The translations under genes and the position numbers were made by a program. Below are positions 33,801 to 46,332 of a DNA stretch of 64,000 bases, piece by piece. Within the stretch, counting starts at the first letter, position 1; each line of letters starts with the position of its first letter. Origin of the DNA: Delphinapterus leucas (Eukaryota > Chordata > Mammalia > Artiodactyla > Monodontidae); assembly GCF_002288925.2 (NCBI RefSeq), contig NW_022098000.1, forward strand, positions 20,580,118-20,644,117, in the 5' to 3' direction. The notes under the pieces were generated by a model. That model ran no database searches, was not told where the DNA came from, and saw only the letters and a list, made by a program, of their open reading frames with translations.

Positions 33801-36203
33801 AAAATACATGCTTTGCTAAGGAGTGATTTAGTAACATTTGCAGACACTGTTCCCACAGAAGTTCTGGGAAATAGTCTTGGATCTCCTGGTCCAAGGCGTG
33901 CAGGAGTGAGCCCAGAGAAAGGCTACAGTCGGCTGATAAAAATGATTGAGATTAATAATCATTTATCTTCCCTCCATTTGTGAAAGGGCTTTCTCTGAGT
34001 GGATCGTATTTAGAGTATGGATTCATGATCTAAAAGAAAATAACAGAGGATGAAACTGTTCATTCATCCCTCCTCTTTGATTCTTCAACAATCTCCATCT
34101 CCACTGATTATGAGCACGTTCACACCTACATTTGGAGGCATCAGTGTGTTTTTCATTTCATTCAGGTGTGTGTCTTCTCTGTCTCTCTGCTACTCCCCTC
34201 TCTCTCTGACTCTCTTGAATTATTTAATGTTTTTCCCCAGTTAATCTAAATTAGAGTTGTTGTTTGTTGTTGTTTTTTGGTGGAGGGGGGATGGGAGGAA
34301 ACTAAAAATAGTCACTGAAGCCAGGATATATTACACCAACTGCTTTTGCCTCTGGTGGTGACTGGAGTTTCCTTTGTTGTCTTGTTTGATTGTTTCATTT
34401 ATATGGCAGGTTAGACAGCAACAGACTTCTGTTATTGCCTTTTCTCAGTGGTGGATTTTTTAGGCTCAGATCCCCTGAGGCAGCCACTCCCCAGCCACAG
34501 CTGGTGACAAAAGGTGCTGTTGCTCTCAGGACAGACACCTACTGGAGGAAGATCAACAGAGATGCTATTAAGTGGCATAGGGTGTCTCCATTTTTAACTG
34601 TTCAGGCTTTTGTTGAGAGGCAGAGAAAGAGAGAGAGAGGGAGAGCGAACACTGAGTAAGCTGCGTCTTCTCCATCTTTATGGACCACTTTTGCAGATGC
34701 TTGGTTATATGTTTCTTTATTCATGTCTTCTCACATCCCCTCCTTGGAGGGGATGTCTGCTGCTATTTTTCAATCCTCAGAAAAGATTTTTTCAATCAAA
34801 TCACAATAGAAATATGTTCAAGTGAAGAAGACATTTGTCGGGGGCGGGGCTTTTGCAACAGAGTGAGAGTATGAAGGTCAGAAATTCAATCCTTGGGGCT
34901 ATTTTTAGAAGTTCTCCCAGGAAAACTTTGGGTCCTCAGTTACTTTCTAACTTTCCATTACTCTTCTAGTTAATGCAGACACAGAGCATCATCCTTGGCA
35001 TAAAACTGGGAATGAGGAGATTTATGGATGGACAGGAAGTAAAACTTTGTAAAGTTAAACAGATCAGATGGCTCTGGTGATACTTCAGGTGATAAATTAG
35101 CACTGCAAATTGAGAAGAGACCCCCCCAAAGAATCTTGGTCATTAGAAAAGGGTTACCACCTTCCAATCTTGTCCCCTTCAGGGTCTCAACTGCCTTTTT
35201 TTCCCCTTCTAGTCCAAGGGCTGAGAGCCAGAATAAAGAAACTCCAAATGGTCACTAAGTTTTTTGTTTGTTTGTCTTTTGCCAAGGACACTAAAAGCAA
35301 GGTAAGGAGAGGTAAGGTTAAAGAATCTCACCTAGTCTTTTCAGAGCAAATTAAGACCAAGACAACTTTGAGCGCCTACTTATGCGCACGACTGAGGCAT
35401 AGGCTACCATACCCCAAAGGAGACAGTTCACAACTTTTTTTTTATTTTATTTTAAGGCCCCGGAGACAGGTACCTGAATTTTAAACCATAATACAGAGGA
35501 TGGCAAAGGTCCTTAAGGAGATTACAAGAGAAAGGCAGGAGACTCTTGTAATAACAATGCGAGTCACCAGGTGACAAAGAGCCTGCATTAATCCCTAAAG
35601 AAGATCGAGGAGGCTGGGGTAGTTGGAGATGGCCTGGGTGTGGTCATAATATCACTGGGAATGAGAAATGAGACAGAAGTATTATAGACAGAAGGAGCCC
35701 TTTTAATATGTCTCCCTCCTGAAACCACAAACTATGAGCTACCTTGGCTCCATCTTTTAGAAAATACCTTAAGTCCTGGCTGTTTTCTCTTCTGAATAAA
35801 CCTAATAGGTGCCAATAAATATTCTGAACTCACCCTCTGAGCAGAGTGAAATGCTGGCGTTGTCAGACGGTAGAACGCCACAGTGAGAAAGGCCTTCCAC
35901 ATTCTGTGATTTCAATCACTTGTCCCTGGATTAGTCCGTAATGGGATTTTGCAACATTTTAAAACTGTGAATCCCTTTCACAGAAACATAATCTCGAGAA
36001 CCCCCTAAGCCATTTATTAATCATTTCACCATTGTTGCCTGGTACAGGGTAAGAAAATTTTACAAATAAAATATATTTCATTTAAGGACTGTATATAACT
36101 TAAAATCGTCTGATAAAGTACATTCCAATATCGTATTTAATAACATTTATGACATGTAAAAGTAAGTTTTACTTATTCCCATTTAATAAGTATGTACTGT
36201 TTC
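33801..36203. other. Single-copy non-coding stretch
   Basis: GA-rich 34615-34650 and a short T-run at 35433-35445. Open frames 34390-34659 and 35110-35484 resemble nothing known. Confidence 0.4.
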
Positions 36204-36210
36204 ATTTACT

Positions 36211-36925
36211 CTTTTTTTCTTTTCCATTATGGTTTATTACAAGGTATTGAATCTAGTTCCCTGCGCTATACGGTAGGACCTTGTTTATTTTATATATAGT
36301 AGTTTGTATCTGCTAATCCCAAACTCCTAATTTATCCTTCCTCCACCCTCTTTCCCCTTTGGTAACCAAAACTTTGTTTCATATGTCTGTGAGTCTGTTT
36401 CTGTTTTGTAAATAAGTTCATTTGTGCCTTATTTTAGATTCTGCATATAAGTGATATCATATGGTATTTGTCTTTCTCTGTCTGACTTATTTCACTTAGT
36501 ATGATAATCTCCAGGTCCATCCATGTTGCTGCAAATGGCATTGTTTCATTCTTTTTTATGGCTGAGTAGTATTCCACTGCGTATATATGCCACATCCTCT
36601 TTATCCATTCATCTGTAGATGGACGTTTAGGTTGCTTCCATGACCTGGCTATTGTAAATAGTGCTGCTATGAACATTGGGGTGCATGTATCTTTTTGAAT
36701 TAAGAGTTTTCTCAGGATATATGCCCAGTAGTGGGATTGCTGGGTCGTATGGTAGTTCTATTTTTAGTTTTTTTAAAAAACCTCCATACTGTTCTCCACG
36801 ATGGCTGTATCAATTTACATTTTCACCAACAGTGTAGGAGGGTTCCCTTTTCTCCACACCCTCTCCAGCATTTGTTATTTGTAGACTTTTTAATAATGGC
36901 CATTCTGACCAGTGTGAGGAGGTTA
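36211..36925 (-). mobile_element. LINE-1 ORF2 end and 3' UTR, antisense, truncated at both ends
   Basis: Reverse of an L1: the 3' UTR blocks 'ccctgcgctatacggtagga' and 'ttggtaaccaaaactttgtt', then the ORF2 C-terminus in the minus frame 36434-36676 ending KYHMISLICRI, then ORF2 up to 'ggccattctgaccagtgtga'. The distal 3' UTR is missing. ATTTACT at 36204-36210 and 36926-36932 is a possible short target-site duplication. Confidence 0.88.
36434..36676 (-). pseudogene. L1 ORF2 C-terminal remnant
   Basis: 80 residues open from Met, with the family-typical W-K-Q-P...DEWIK and C-terminal KYHM blocks and a normal stop. The frame is lost just upstream. A retrotransposon gene relic. Confidence 0.85.
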
Positions 36926-36932
36926 ATTTACT

Positions 36933-37374
36933 ATTTATTTATGTAAGACAAAACATTATTTGTGCACAAATTTTTTTTAATATATTAAATTTGGTTTGGG
37001 GGCCTTTGTATGAAGCCATGGATTAAAAATTAACTATGTTTTACAGCATTAAAACCCTTACAAATACTATTATAACCTCTTGTTTGGAATTTTGCACTTC
37101 ATGCTAAAGTAATTATCTTTAAAACCTTTTTTTCTGTTGTGTTTATAAAGGAAAAGATAAGAGAAAATGTTTGGGGCTGCTACTTGCATTGTGTCTCTGA
37201 AAATAATATATCTTAGATATGGGTAGTCCTTGTTCCCAACAAATGAGCAGCAAAACCAGCCATAATACATGCTACATTTCTAATATTTGTTTTGAAGGAC
37301 TGTAGATAAAGTAATATAAGAACTCTGATCAGATGAGTGTATGTGGGTTCTGAGGAGCTTTTATAGAGAGCTAG
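36933..37374. other. AT-rich single-copy stretch
   Basis: Nothing recognised. Confidence 0.4.
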
Positions 37375-37625
37375 CACAGTGTGATGTTAAAAGAGGGGCC
37401 CTAAGGCCAGGCACCTGAATTTAACTCCCCTTCTCCACGTTCTAGCTGTGTGACCTTGAGTAAGTGACTTAACCTCTCTGTGCCTCAGTAGCCTCATCTG
37501 TAAATTTGAGATAACAATAGTGCCCACCCTCTGTGATTACTAGGAGGATTTAGTGAATTAGAAGTTTTAGAGCTATTAGAGTAGCACTTGGCATATAGTG
37601 CATACCAGTATTAAAGATATTAGAT
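37375..37625 (+). mobile_element. MIR SINE, sense, near full length
   Basis: 'agctgtgtgaccttgagtaa' (37444), 'aacctctctgtgcctcagta' (37471), 'cctcatctgtaaatttgaga' and 'agtagcacttggcatatagt' run in order. The best-kept MIR in the window. Confidence 0.92.
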
Positions 37626-38399
37626 AATCGTTTATGTTCTTCTTGCTAATTTGTATTAAAATTAAAATACCAGTGGTATTTCTTAACGTCTGTTATTTGT
37701 ATAAATTATATCCTGGTGTCTAAGAGTAAAAATGATTTTAAAATGTGTAACTCTTTAAATAACAATGTTTTTTTTCTACTTGATGGCCAGCTCCAGGGGC
37801 TGGGTCTCATGCATACTCAGAATCTCTCAGCCAGCATGCAGATTCTGTCCTTATTTGCAAATGTTCAAGCTCCTCCTTCTTTAAGGGAAAACATTAAGAT
37901 AATTACTTTTTAACTGAAGTTGAAACTAACTTCATCGCCACATTTTAAAACAGGAGTTTCCTGTTTTAAACATGCTTCCAAATCCCATGATTTAGAAAAG
38001 CAGGTCGGCAATATCTCTAGATCTGAAGGCAGCTCATAGACCCTTGGGAAAGCTTGATTTGATTTTCACTCAATATAGGGAAAAAGTCTCCACTCCTTTC
38101 AAGCCTGCATCCTCTAAGAGCGGCTTTGTACAGTTGTACAGGCTGTATACTGCACATCTCCAGGGCTCCTGAGCTGCTTGCTATGTGAACACTGCCACCA
38201 GAAGTGTGTAACTGGGAAGCCCTGAACACACCAGCCCCTGGGTAATCCCTTGCTCCATTAGGACCCATCTCGTCCCTCTGTCACGTGGCAATGCTCCTTC
38301 AAATACTTAGAGATAGTGATCATATTTTTCCAAGTCTTCTCTTTTCCAAGTTAAGCATCATGACTTTCATCAATCCTGCTTCACTTGGCATGTTTCCAA
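37626..38399. other. Single-copy non-coding stretch
   Basis: Contains 'acaggagtttcctgtttta' (37951-37969), a short imperfect inverted repeat. Nothing else recognised. Confidence 0.4.
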
Positions 38400-38510
38400 A
38401 TCCTAAATTTGTTCATTCAACACTTATGGAGTTGTGACTGTGTCAGGGGCTTCGTTGATACCACGCTTAATAAGGTAGAGCCTCTGCCCTCGAAGACCAT
38501 ACAGTCCATG
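38400..38510 (-). mobile_element. L2 LINE 3' end fragment, antisense
   Basis: 'ttcattcaacacttatggag' and 'ctctgccctcgaagaccata' match the reversed L2 end. Confidence 0.55.
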
Positions 38511-39429
38511 CCCCAGCGTGTTGAATACCCTTCTATTTTGCCCAGGACTCAACAGCATACTTGGTTGATGGAATTTGAATGGCATCTATCTTTCTTGATT
38601 GCCTTGGCCTCCTGCCAAGCTTGGTGAGTGGCCCAAATCATGTATTCTGTGCTTAGCCTCATTGCTCTCTGCCCAGGCTTTGGCAATTGGTATAGCCTAC
38701 ATTTGTTCCTGCTGAATTTTATCTTCTAAGATTTAGTCTATCAAGCCCCAGTTATCGATTTAAAAGTATTCAATATATTCACTGTCACTCTAGATGATAT
38801 GGCACTTTAAGTCATCAATTTAAAATGTTGGACAGGGCAGTCAAGGATGGAACCCTACCACCCAGCACTAATCCCACCCAGTACCCACTGCCCTATGGCT
38901 CCTGCTGTTTGCATGCTGATTATTTACCCGTAAACAGTCAGTGGTCCTCAAACTCATCCACTGAAAGCCCGATGAAAAGCTCTCCTGAGAGGCTTTTCAA
39001 ATGTTTTACTAAAGTCTCGCTTGTATGTTGATCACATTTCCCTAATTTTTAGTCTAAGGATCCTATCAAACGAAAAACCTGAAGACTGAAGAAACTGCTT
39101 GTTTTTGGTGACCCCGTGTTGGTTCTTAACAATCACTACTACATTCTCCAGAGATTCTTAATCCAGCCCCCTTAATAAAAAGTCCTAATTATTTTCGGGG
39201 AAGAAGTACTAGAACGAAGGACCCTCGTAGGTTGTTTGCAAAATCTTTCTTTATTCCTCTCAAAAATCATCCTGACAACTCCAGGTCGTCAATTCTTCTG
39301 GCATTTCTAAGTTTCCTCTAACATCAAGAATTACAGTTCCGCCATCTCACTGGCAAATCCTCTCTGCAGAGATAAAGGCCAGGGTAGAACTCTCCAAAGC
39401 TGATAGGAAGCATCCCTTGCCTCTGACAG
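38511..39429. other. Single-copy non-coding stretch
   Basis: Nothing recognised. Confidence 0.4.
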
Positions 39430-39640
39430 GATCATCTCAGTTAATAATAATCACAATAATATTGTGCTTTGCATTTTATCCAGGGACACCTGAACAGCTG
39501 AATGCTTTATGAACATTATTTAATTAAGCCTTATGACGATCCCGGGAGGGGAACTGGGAAACTGAGAGATTGGCTTCACCTCCGCGCGGGTAAAGAGACG
39601 TGTCAGGAGGAGACAGGCTGGCAGGTTAAAATGCAGAGAA
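39430..39640 (-). mobile_element. MIR-like fragment, antisense
   Basis: 'ttatgaacattatttaatta' then 'ccttatgacgatcccgggag' and 'gaaactgagagattggcttc' follow the reversed MIR order; diverged. Confidence 0.5.
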
Positions 39641-41234
39641 GAGGGACCGATGGCAGATGTGCACCGAAACCTTACTGACCAGCCACCAGCCTCATACCTG
39701 GAGGAAATTCTCCTCGTATCTGAATCCTTCCGAAATGCTCCTGTGGAGTTTGACATTTGTCACTCCAAAATAAGAACAGTGTTCTATGCGATCCAATGTT
39801 CTAGGTGCGATTTTAAATTTACTAGAGAAAATGCTGATTAAACAATGTTTATATTTGTTTCCTCTCTCTCTTGCTGCTCCCCCCCCCCTCCTTGGCCACC
39901 TCTCTGGGGCTCAAATCTGTCAGCAACAAGACTGACCGCGGCACAATCAAGTAAAGCAAATGCTCACGTTCATTGCCAATGCCAAGCCCAGACCCTATTC
40001 CTATCCCAGCGGTCAGAGCCTCAAGCTCCGGCCTGGAGAAAGCTATTCTAGAGTTTTCAAGGGCATTTCCGTTCTTGCCCAAGAGGACCGTGTGCATGTA
40101 CAGGCATATTGCCCGGGGCACAGGCTGGTGCCTCTCTGCCCTGGGGAGCCAGATTCTTTAAAGGACTCCCCTAATCACCGAAGAAAACAAAACAGAATAA
40201 ACAGTTCAACCTCGTCTTTGTGAAACTCCCTTGAGAAATAAAGTCTGTGTGATGTTGGATAATGGGAAAAATAATTTGAAATTTGCTATACTTAAATATA
40301 ACGTGTAGGAACTGTTTTTTTTTTTTTTTAATCCTGGGGACTTCTAAATAAAATTTTAACCACTCTGAGAAGTATTCGCTGAGCTAAATGGTCTTAACAC
40401 CCCACTACAAAATCAAGGGGTGTTGAGTTGAACTACAGTAAGTTGAGTGGAGGTCTCTTTCTCAGAGGAGCTTACTGTCTGCTGTCCCAGTTCACCATCA
40501 CCTAGCACTCACACACTGTGTCCCCTGGCCACGGCTTCCCTCTCCTGTACTGCATCTCACAATTCTATCTCCCTGGACCAAATGATGCACGAGAAGAAAG
40601 CAGAGGCATGAGCAACTGGTTACTGAGATAAACACCAAGTCACTTAGGTTACTTGGTGCTCTCTGTTAAAAATCAGTCTGAGGTGCCATCACCACATTTT
40701 GTGGAAAATTCCCATAATTTTCATCTTTCCCCCAGGGAATAAAACCCATACAGCAGCCAGCGATGGGTTCAGTGTATTTAGAATTGCCCATGCCTGTTTC
40801 TCTATTACAAACTTCTCGTGCATATATTTGAACAAGGAGAGAGAAAATGTGCATACATTTAAATATGCACGTAAAGGATCTATATCCTCTTCCTATCCCC
40901 TTGTTACCAACACCAATTGCTTCATTAATGAGGAAATGAAGTGCTCTTTTTGGAGAAAAGACTGATCTCATATACTGAGTGTCCAGAGACTGACCCAGCC
41001 TGCCACACATTCAGACCTCCAGGCAGTCAAGCGCTGCTTTGTTCCAACGCTTACTTCCATACGAAGTTCAGAGTCTCAGATTAAATGAACCTTCTTCAGC
41101 CAAAAGAAAAGGCTCCACAGGCATGGCTGCCACGCTCCCTGTGTCTGCCTGACACTGGAGAAAGAATGAACTTGGGCGATTCGAAACTGGCTGCCAATTA
41201 TATTTTTAAAAAGATGTTTTGCTGACATCTAGAG
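39641..41234. other. Single-copy non-coding stretch
   Basis: C-tract 39881-39890 and T-run 40314-40329. Open frames here (39849-40121, 39960-40223, 40666-41010) overlap on both strands and match no protein I know. Confidence 0.4.
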
Positions 41235-41425
41235 GCATTTGGGTAATAACACTTATTAATAATAATTCCTCACACTTATAGGGTGTCTTGCGTCGTATGA
41301 TCTCCCAGCACTATACACACATTAATTAATTACTCATCACAGCACCCCTGTGAGGTAGAGTAGGTAAGCATTATTATGTGCAAAGGATTTATTGATTTTT
41401 CAAAGCAATATATAGCTGTTGCACA
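41235..41425 (-). mobile_element. MIR-like fragment, antisense
   Basis: 'cccagcactatacacacatt' followed by 'gcacccctgtgaggtagagt' (41342) is the reversed MIR 3' half. Confidence 0.6.
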
Positions 41426-43889
41426 GAGGGGGAAACCATAGGAGCATGAATTAAGGATGGGAAAAAAAAGAGGTATGGTGAATGTTAAAGAAAACAAATA
41501 AAACTAAGAATTACCCCCACTGTGCTCTTTAGTGAGGAATGATTATTTCAAAAGTTCCGAGGGCCTGAACATCAACTAATTTGGTTGTTCGTAACTTAGG
41601 CAAAGGCACATAGGAAATTGGAGGGAGGGAGTTATCAATAAAATATCCAAGCTTTTCTTTTCTACCCCATTTACAAACCTTCTTGCTAAGGGTTTTCCCC
41701 TGCCTGGGCATTCCTGGTAGTTGTTAAGGGGCTGTGATGGAAGGACAGCCCTTGGATTTATGATGGAGACACTTTCTTTGTTTATGGTGGAGGTGGGAAC
41801 TTGGAAGGGGGTGCAGAGAAGAGGAGAGAAGGAGAAACTCCAGCCAAGTTTCTATGCAAAAATACTCTTGGAGGCTGTGGAATTTAAACTATGTCCCTGA
41901 GTGTAGCTATATAAATTGACTATCTTTCGAACCCTCCTAGTCTTGGCTCAGCTGTTATTTTTTTTAAGTGGTAACTATTCTAGGTTCTTATTTTAGGCAT
42001 GATTCTTATTTATTTTCATGGAGCTAACACTTCTGAGACTTACCGTTCATTTCTAAGCTGAAAGGTAATATTCTACTTTAAAAGAAAAGTGCCGTAAAAT
42101 CACCAGCTTGCAGACACCAAGATATGATAGAAGACTCACGAAATGCTTTATATTCTTCGTAGAAGTTATTGTACGCTTTGTTTTTATGAGGCTAACAGTA
42201 AGCTACCTTTAAAACAACTTATTTTGCTCAAAACTCTTGTACTCATTGGGTTTGAAAAAAGGTAACAGCAAACTAAAGTGAACCTAAGCGAGCACAAATG
42301 GCTGTTGGGGACTTGGAGGTACTTATCTTCTGGAGTTGACACCAAAATTAAAAGTTACCAACTTGACCTTGACCTCCCTGGGCACTATTACTCTTCCCCC
42401 CACAATCCCAGGCACATCAAGAACCCACATCTGTCACCACAAACACTGCTACCTCATTTGCATATTTGAGGAAAATTAAACCCTAGACTTAGGCTCAAAG
42501 TTAGAGGAAAAGGAAATACTTAGACAAGCAGGGCCAAAGAGCAGATCTGATGCCTCGGCACCTGTCCTAGTGGGTCCCCTTCTTCTGTTCTCTAGTAACT
42601 TGTTTTCTTTTCTTTCACTTCATATTGCCATACTGACAGAAACCGTGCTCATTCTAAATTTATTAGCTTAGAAGATGTTCTATTTTTTAGACTTCATACA
42701 TGACCTGTTTATTAGTCATCCATCCATTGGAAGGAAATCATTGGTCAATTTCCCTCCCAACATGTAGCTGGGACCAGGTGTCCTGGATCCAGTGGACTTA
42801 GGTTTGAGGTGGTGGAGCCATTTGCACCTGTGGTTCACTTTGGTGAGAGGCAGGCTGAAGTGTTACTGGACATAAGACCTCTGGAGACTTGGGAGGGGGA
42901 CTACTGGTTAGAGGGAAAGAGGTGTCTAGGGACAGGTACCCAGAAAACCATCACTCAAGATGTTGCCTGGCTCTGTCTCAATGACTCAATGAGGGAAGAA
43001 ACCCCTTTCTCTCCCTCTTTCTTCTCCTCTCTCTGCCCTTAGCTTGGCCTGCTGTTCCCAGACATCACCTCTTTGCTATCCTCCAACTATGCTTTGGGTT
43101 AAGGAGCCTTCAGAAGCTCACCAGGAAGCCCAAATACCACCAATAATCTTGCTTATCAGGGAAAATAATAAAGTTCCCAATTGTGGGACAAAAAGACAAT
43201 TCTGAAAGCCACTCCCTTCAAAAACTGGAGACAGCTTCATCATCAAATAGTGCTGAGAGTCGAGGCATCCAATATCCATCAGTATGGCACTAGGCTTCTT
43301 TTAGTTTCAGGACCCAGTTCAGCTTGTGGGTATTACCATTTATACGTCTATGATTTAAGAGAAGAATTTAGTATCAAGCTTTTAGTGTACTGTCTTTTCC
43401 TACAGATATGCAGCTACTTGCCTAAGACAGAAACAATTTATACCAGGTGAATATTAACAAATATGTATTCCCCTCTTTTTTGTAAGGCTATATGCCTCCT
43501 GGGTGAAGAGGAAGTTGGGTAGTTAAAACACTGTCATGCACTGGAAATACGTTCCCATGTGCAAAGCAGCCAGTGATACAAAAGAACATGTGTAGGAACT
43601 AAAAACCAAGGGTTTTACTAAGAAAGACTTATTTTTAGGACTCGCAGCCTTGGAGGGTCATTTCCAGTTCTGTATTCTTTGAAACAAAATTTTATTTCAA
43701 TAAAACATTTGGAATGAGTTGAAGGCAGAACTCAGCAAGTTTCTCCCTCAGTTTGGCTGTCTCTCTCCCCACTTAGGACCCTCACTTCCTTTTGTTGATC
43801 GCAGCAGCAACCAGGTGGTTCTGTCATCCAACCATGAGTATGGACTGTCCTCTGGTTCAAAAGATTAAGACACACTCTTAACATAAGCA
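41426..43889. other. Single-copy non-coding stretch
   Basis: No exon or named repeat recognised over about 2.4 kb. Confidence 0.4.
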
Positions 43890-43951
43890 TCTCTCCTTTG
43901 TCCAAAACTCTCCAGTGACTTCTTATCTCATGTAGAATAAGAGCCAATTCA
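43890..43951 (+). mobile_element. L2 LINE, left part
   Basis: 'ccaaaactctccagtgactt' followed by 'atgtagaataagagccaa' is an internal L2 block whose continuation appears at 44432. Confidence 0.65.
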
Positions 43952-44262
43952 CAGACATAGAAAAGAATCCTATAGTTACCAAAGGGGAAAAGGGGGTGGG
44001 GAAATTAGGAGTTTGGGATTAATATGTACACACTATTATATATAAAATAGATAATCAACAAGGACCTACTGTATAGCACAGGGAACTATATTCAATATTT
44101 TATAATAGCCTATAAGGGAAAAGAATCTGAAAAAGAATATATATATGTATACATATATACATATATATGAATCACTGTGCTGTACACCTGAAACTCCCAC
44201 AACATTGTAAATCAACTATACTTCAATTTTTTTAAAAAAAGTTTAAAAAAAATAGAGTAAAA
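43952..44262 (+). mobile_element. LINE-1 3' UTR, sense, inserted in L2
   Basis: 'agttaccaaaggggaaaagg', 'tactgtatagcacagggaac' (44066), 'gtgctgtacacctgaaactc' (44178) and 'gtaaatcaactatacttcaa', ending in a T/A-rich tail. AT-rich palindromic run at 44138-44168. Confidence 0.88.
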
Positions 44263-44431
44263 ACATGCAAGCAATGAATAATAGTTTCGCCATGAGCCGT
44301 GACATTAAATAAGAGAAACAAGGTACTCTGATTTTATCCTAAACACTGGCCTGTTACCTTAGTATCAAAATAACTGTGGTATTTGAGTTTAGAGTCAATA
44401 TTTTAGTATCTGAAAGCAAACAAACAAACAA
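44263..44431. other. Unidentified 170-bp segment with (CAAA)n end between L2 halves
   Basis: It lies between the L1 tail and the resumption of L2, and ends in 'caaacaaacaaacaaaaaa' (44418-44436), like the A-rich tail of a further retroposed piece. The body is not recognised. Confidence 0.4.
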
Positions 44432-44965
44432 AAAAGCCAAAGTCCTTACCACAGCTAACAGGCTCCTGGCTGGTCTGTCCCCCTCACCCCTCTGACCTCA
44501 GCTCCTACACTCGCCCAGTCATTCACTCCACTCAGGCTTCCCTGCTGTTCCTCAAGCACTTGAGAAACACACCTGCCTCAGGGCCTTTGCCCTTGCCATT
44601 TCTCCAATCTTCTGTTTCCCCAGGTATCTACAGAGCTCCTTCTCTCACTTCCTTCAGGTCTTGACTTAAGCGTCGCATTCCGAGGGGGGTCTTCCCTGGC
44701 CTTCAACCAATTTTTCAATGTTCCTTTCCCTTCCCAAACCCCGGAGGCTTCCCCTCCTCCAACTCTGCCATAGTTTTCTTCTTGGCACTCTTGTAAACCT
44801 GATATTGTTTGCATCTGACTTCTCCGTCTTGTTTAGCATTGGTATCCCCCAAGTAAGACAGACGCGTACACCATCAGGAACGGTTGCTTTGTTCACCGCT
44901 CTATCCTCAGGACCGAGAACAATATCTGGCACTGAGCAGGTGCTCAAGAGACGTGAGTTAAAGGA
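44432..44965 (+). mobile_element. L2 LINE, right part
   Basis: 'agccaaagtccttaccacag' (44436), 'cctgcctcagggcctttgcc' (44572), 'cttccttcaggtcttgactt' and 'tatctggcactgagcaggtg' (44923) follow the L2 3' region in order to its end. Confidence 0.82.
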
Positions 44966-45049
44966 ATCTTCGGAAAGTCCTGGGGATCAAAGGCAGAAAT
45001 TGTTCACAGAAATCTGATGCGTAAATGTGGAGGCACCAGGCAGTGAGTT

Positions 45050-45480
45050 TAAGCACGCAGAGAGATAACTTTCTTTAAAGTGGCCAGTTGAACAAATGGA
45101 AATCACAGACCAAATTATGCCATCGAGAATTTAATGAAACGGCCAAAAGTTCATTCAAGACCGCCCAGATGATTTCAAAAGCAATGTGGCAATGTGTGTC
45201 TGTTTCAGAGTGATAAATGCCTGTTCAACTGCTAATGTTGCTTTCAGAAATCTTGTGTAGCTTCAGTGAAGCTCATTTATAAACCTTAACTACTGTAGCT
45301 AATTTAACTCGCTAATTTCAGGCAACGTGTTGAATTAAAATCTGCATTTTATTGTGTATCATTTTGTGTACTGCTAACATTAATATGCATTTTGTAATGT
45401 GGAACCACAGATGTTTTAAATACATATTTAGGCTTTCAGAAGCGTTTGTGTTAACTAGGTTTCTTTTCTTCTGTACATTT
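45050..45480. other. Repeat-free stretch, candidate conserved non-coding element
   Basis: About 430 bases without repeat similarity or coding potential. AT-rich but not low-complexity, with several TAAT/ATTA cores ('ctgctaacattaatatgca', 'gtagctaatttaactcgcta'). Conservation is suspected from texture only. Confidence 0.3.
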
Positions 45481-45797
45481 TAGAGGCTGTCCTTCAGACC
45501 ATACATCCACCAGGCAGAGCATGTGAAAACATGCTTAGTTCTGCATGGAGCCAGTTGGGAGGGACCCTGGGTCTGAAGGCCTGATGGGAAATCAGTAAAC
45601 TCTTCCCTTCTCTCCTCTTACTGGAGTAGCAAGAAAATGTGGTCTTGGGGAAGGATGCTGAAAACCTTGCAGCTGGTGTCTACCTGTGACCCCTCAGACT
45701 AATGGGATGAGGGCATAAAGGAGCTGTGTGGCCAAAAAAAAGAAGGGAGCGTCATTGGCAAATGGTCTTAAAACAATATCATAGCTGGTCTGCAAGC

Positions 45798-45922
45798 CTT
45801 TTTTTTCTTTTTTTGGCCTCATCCCGCAGCAGGTAGGATCTTAGCTCCCCAACTACGGATCAAACTTGTGCCTCCTGCAATGGAAGTGCAGAGTCCTAAC
45901 CAGTGGACCTCCAGGAAAGTCC
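45798..45922 (-). mobile_element. CHR-related SINE, antisense, older and short
   Basis: T-rich tail 45798-45814, then reversed SINE blocks: 'gcagcaggtaggatcttagc', 'ctccccaactacggatcaaa' and 'ctaaccagtggacctccagg'. CTGCAAGC at 45790-45797 and 45923-45930 is an exact 8-bp target-site duplication. Confidence 0.88.
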
Positions 45923-45965
45923 CTGCAAGCATTCTTGAAGAACACTATGTATTAAGGCCCTTTTC

Positions 45966-45979
45966 TCTGCTCCCATTTA
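45966..45979. repeat. Target-site duplication, left copy
   Basis: TCTGCTCCCATTTA, exact copy at 46319-46332. Confidence 0.92.
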
Positions 45980-46318
45980 TTTATTCTTTTATTTTAATTT
46001 TTTAATTGCAGTCTAGTTGATTTACAATGCCGTGTTAGTTTCAGGTGTACAGCACAGTGATTCAGTTTTTCGTACATATTCCTTTTCAGATTCTTTTCCC
46101 TTGTAGGTTGTTACAAGATATTGAGTAGAGTTCCCTGTGCTATACAGTAGGCCCTTGTTGGTTATCTCTTTTATATATGGTAGTGTGTATATGTTAATCC
46201 TAAACTCCTAATTTATCCCTCCCTCCTACTCTCCTCGTTGGTAACCATGTTTGTTTTCTCTGTCTGTGAGTCTATTTCTGTTTTGTAAGTAAGTTCATTT
46301 GTGTCATTTTTCTAATGA
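45980..46318 (-). mobile_element. LINE-1 3' UTR, antisense
   Basis: Reversed L1 tail: 'gcagtctagttgatttacaa', 'gtttcaggtgtacagcacag' (46038), 'ccctgtgctatacagtaggc' and 'tctgtgagtctatttctgtt'. Flanked by a 14-bp target-site duplication. 5'-truncated within the 3' UTR. Confidence 0.92.
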
Positions 46319-46332
46319 TCTGCTCCCATTTA

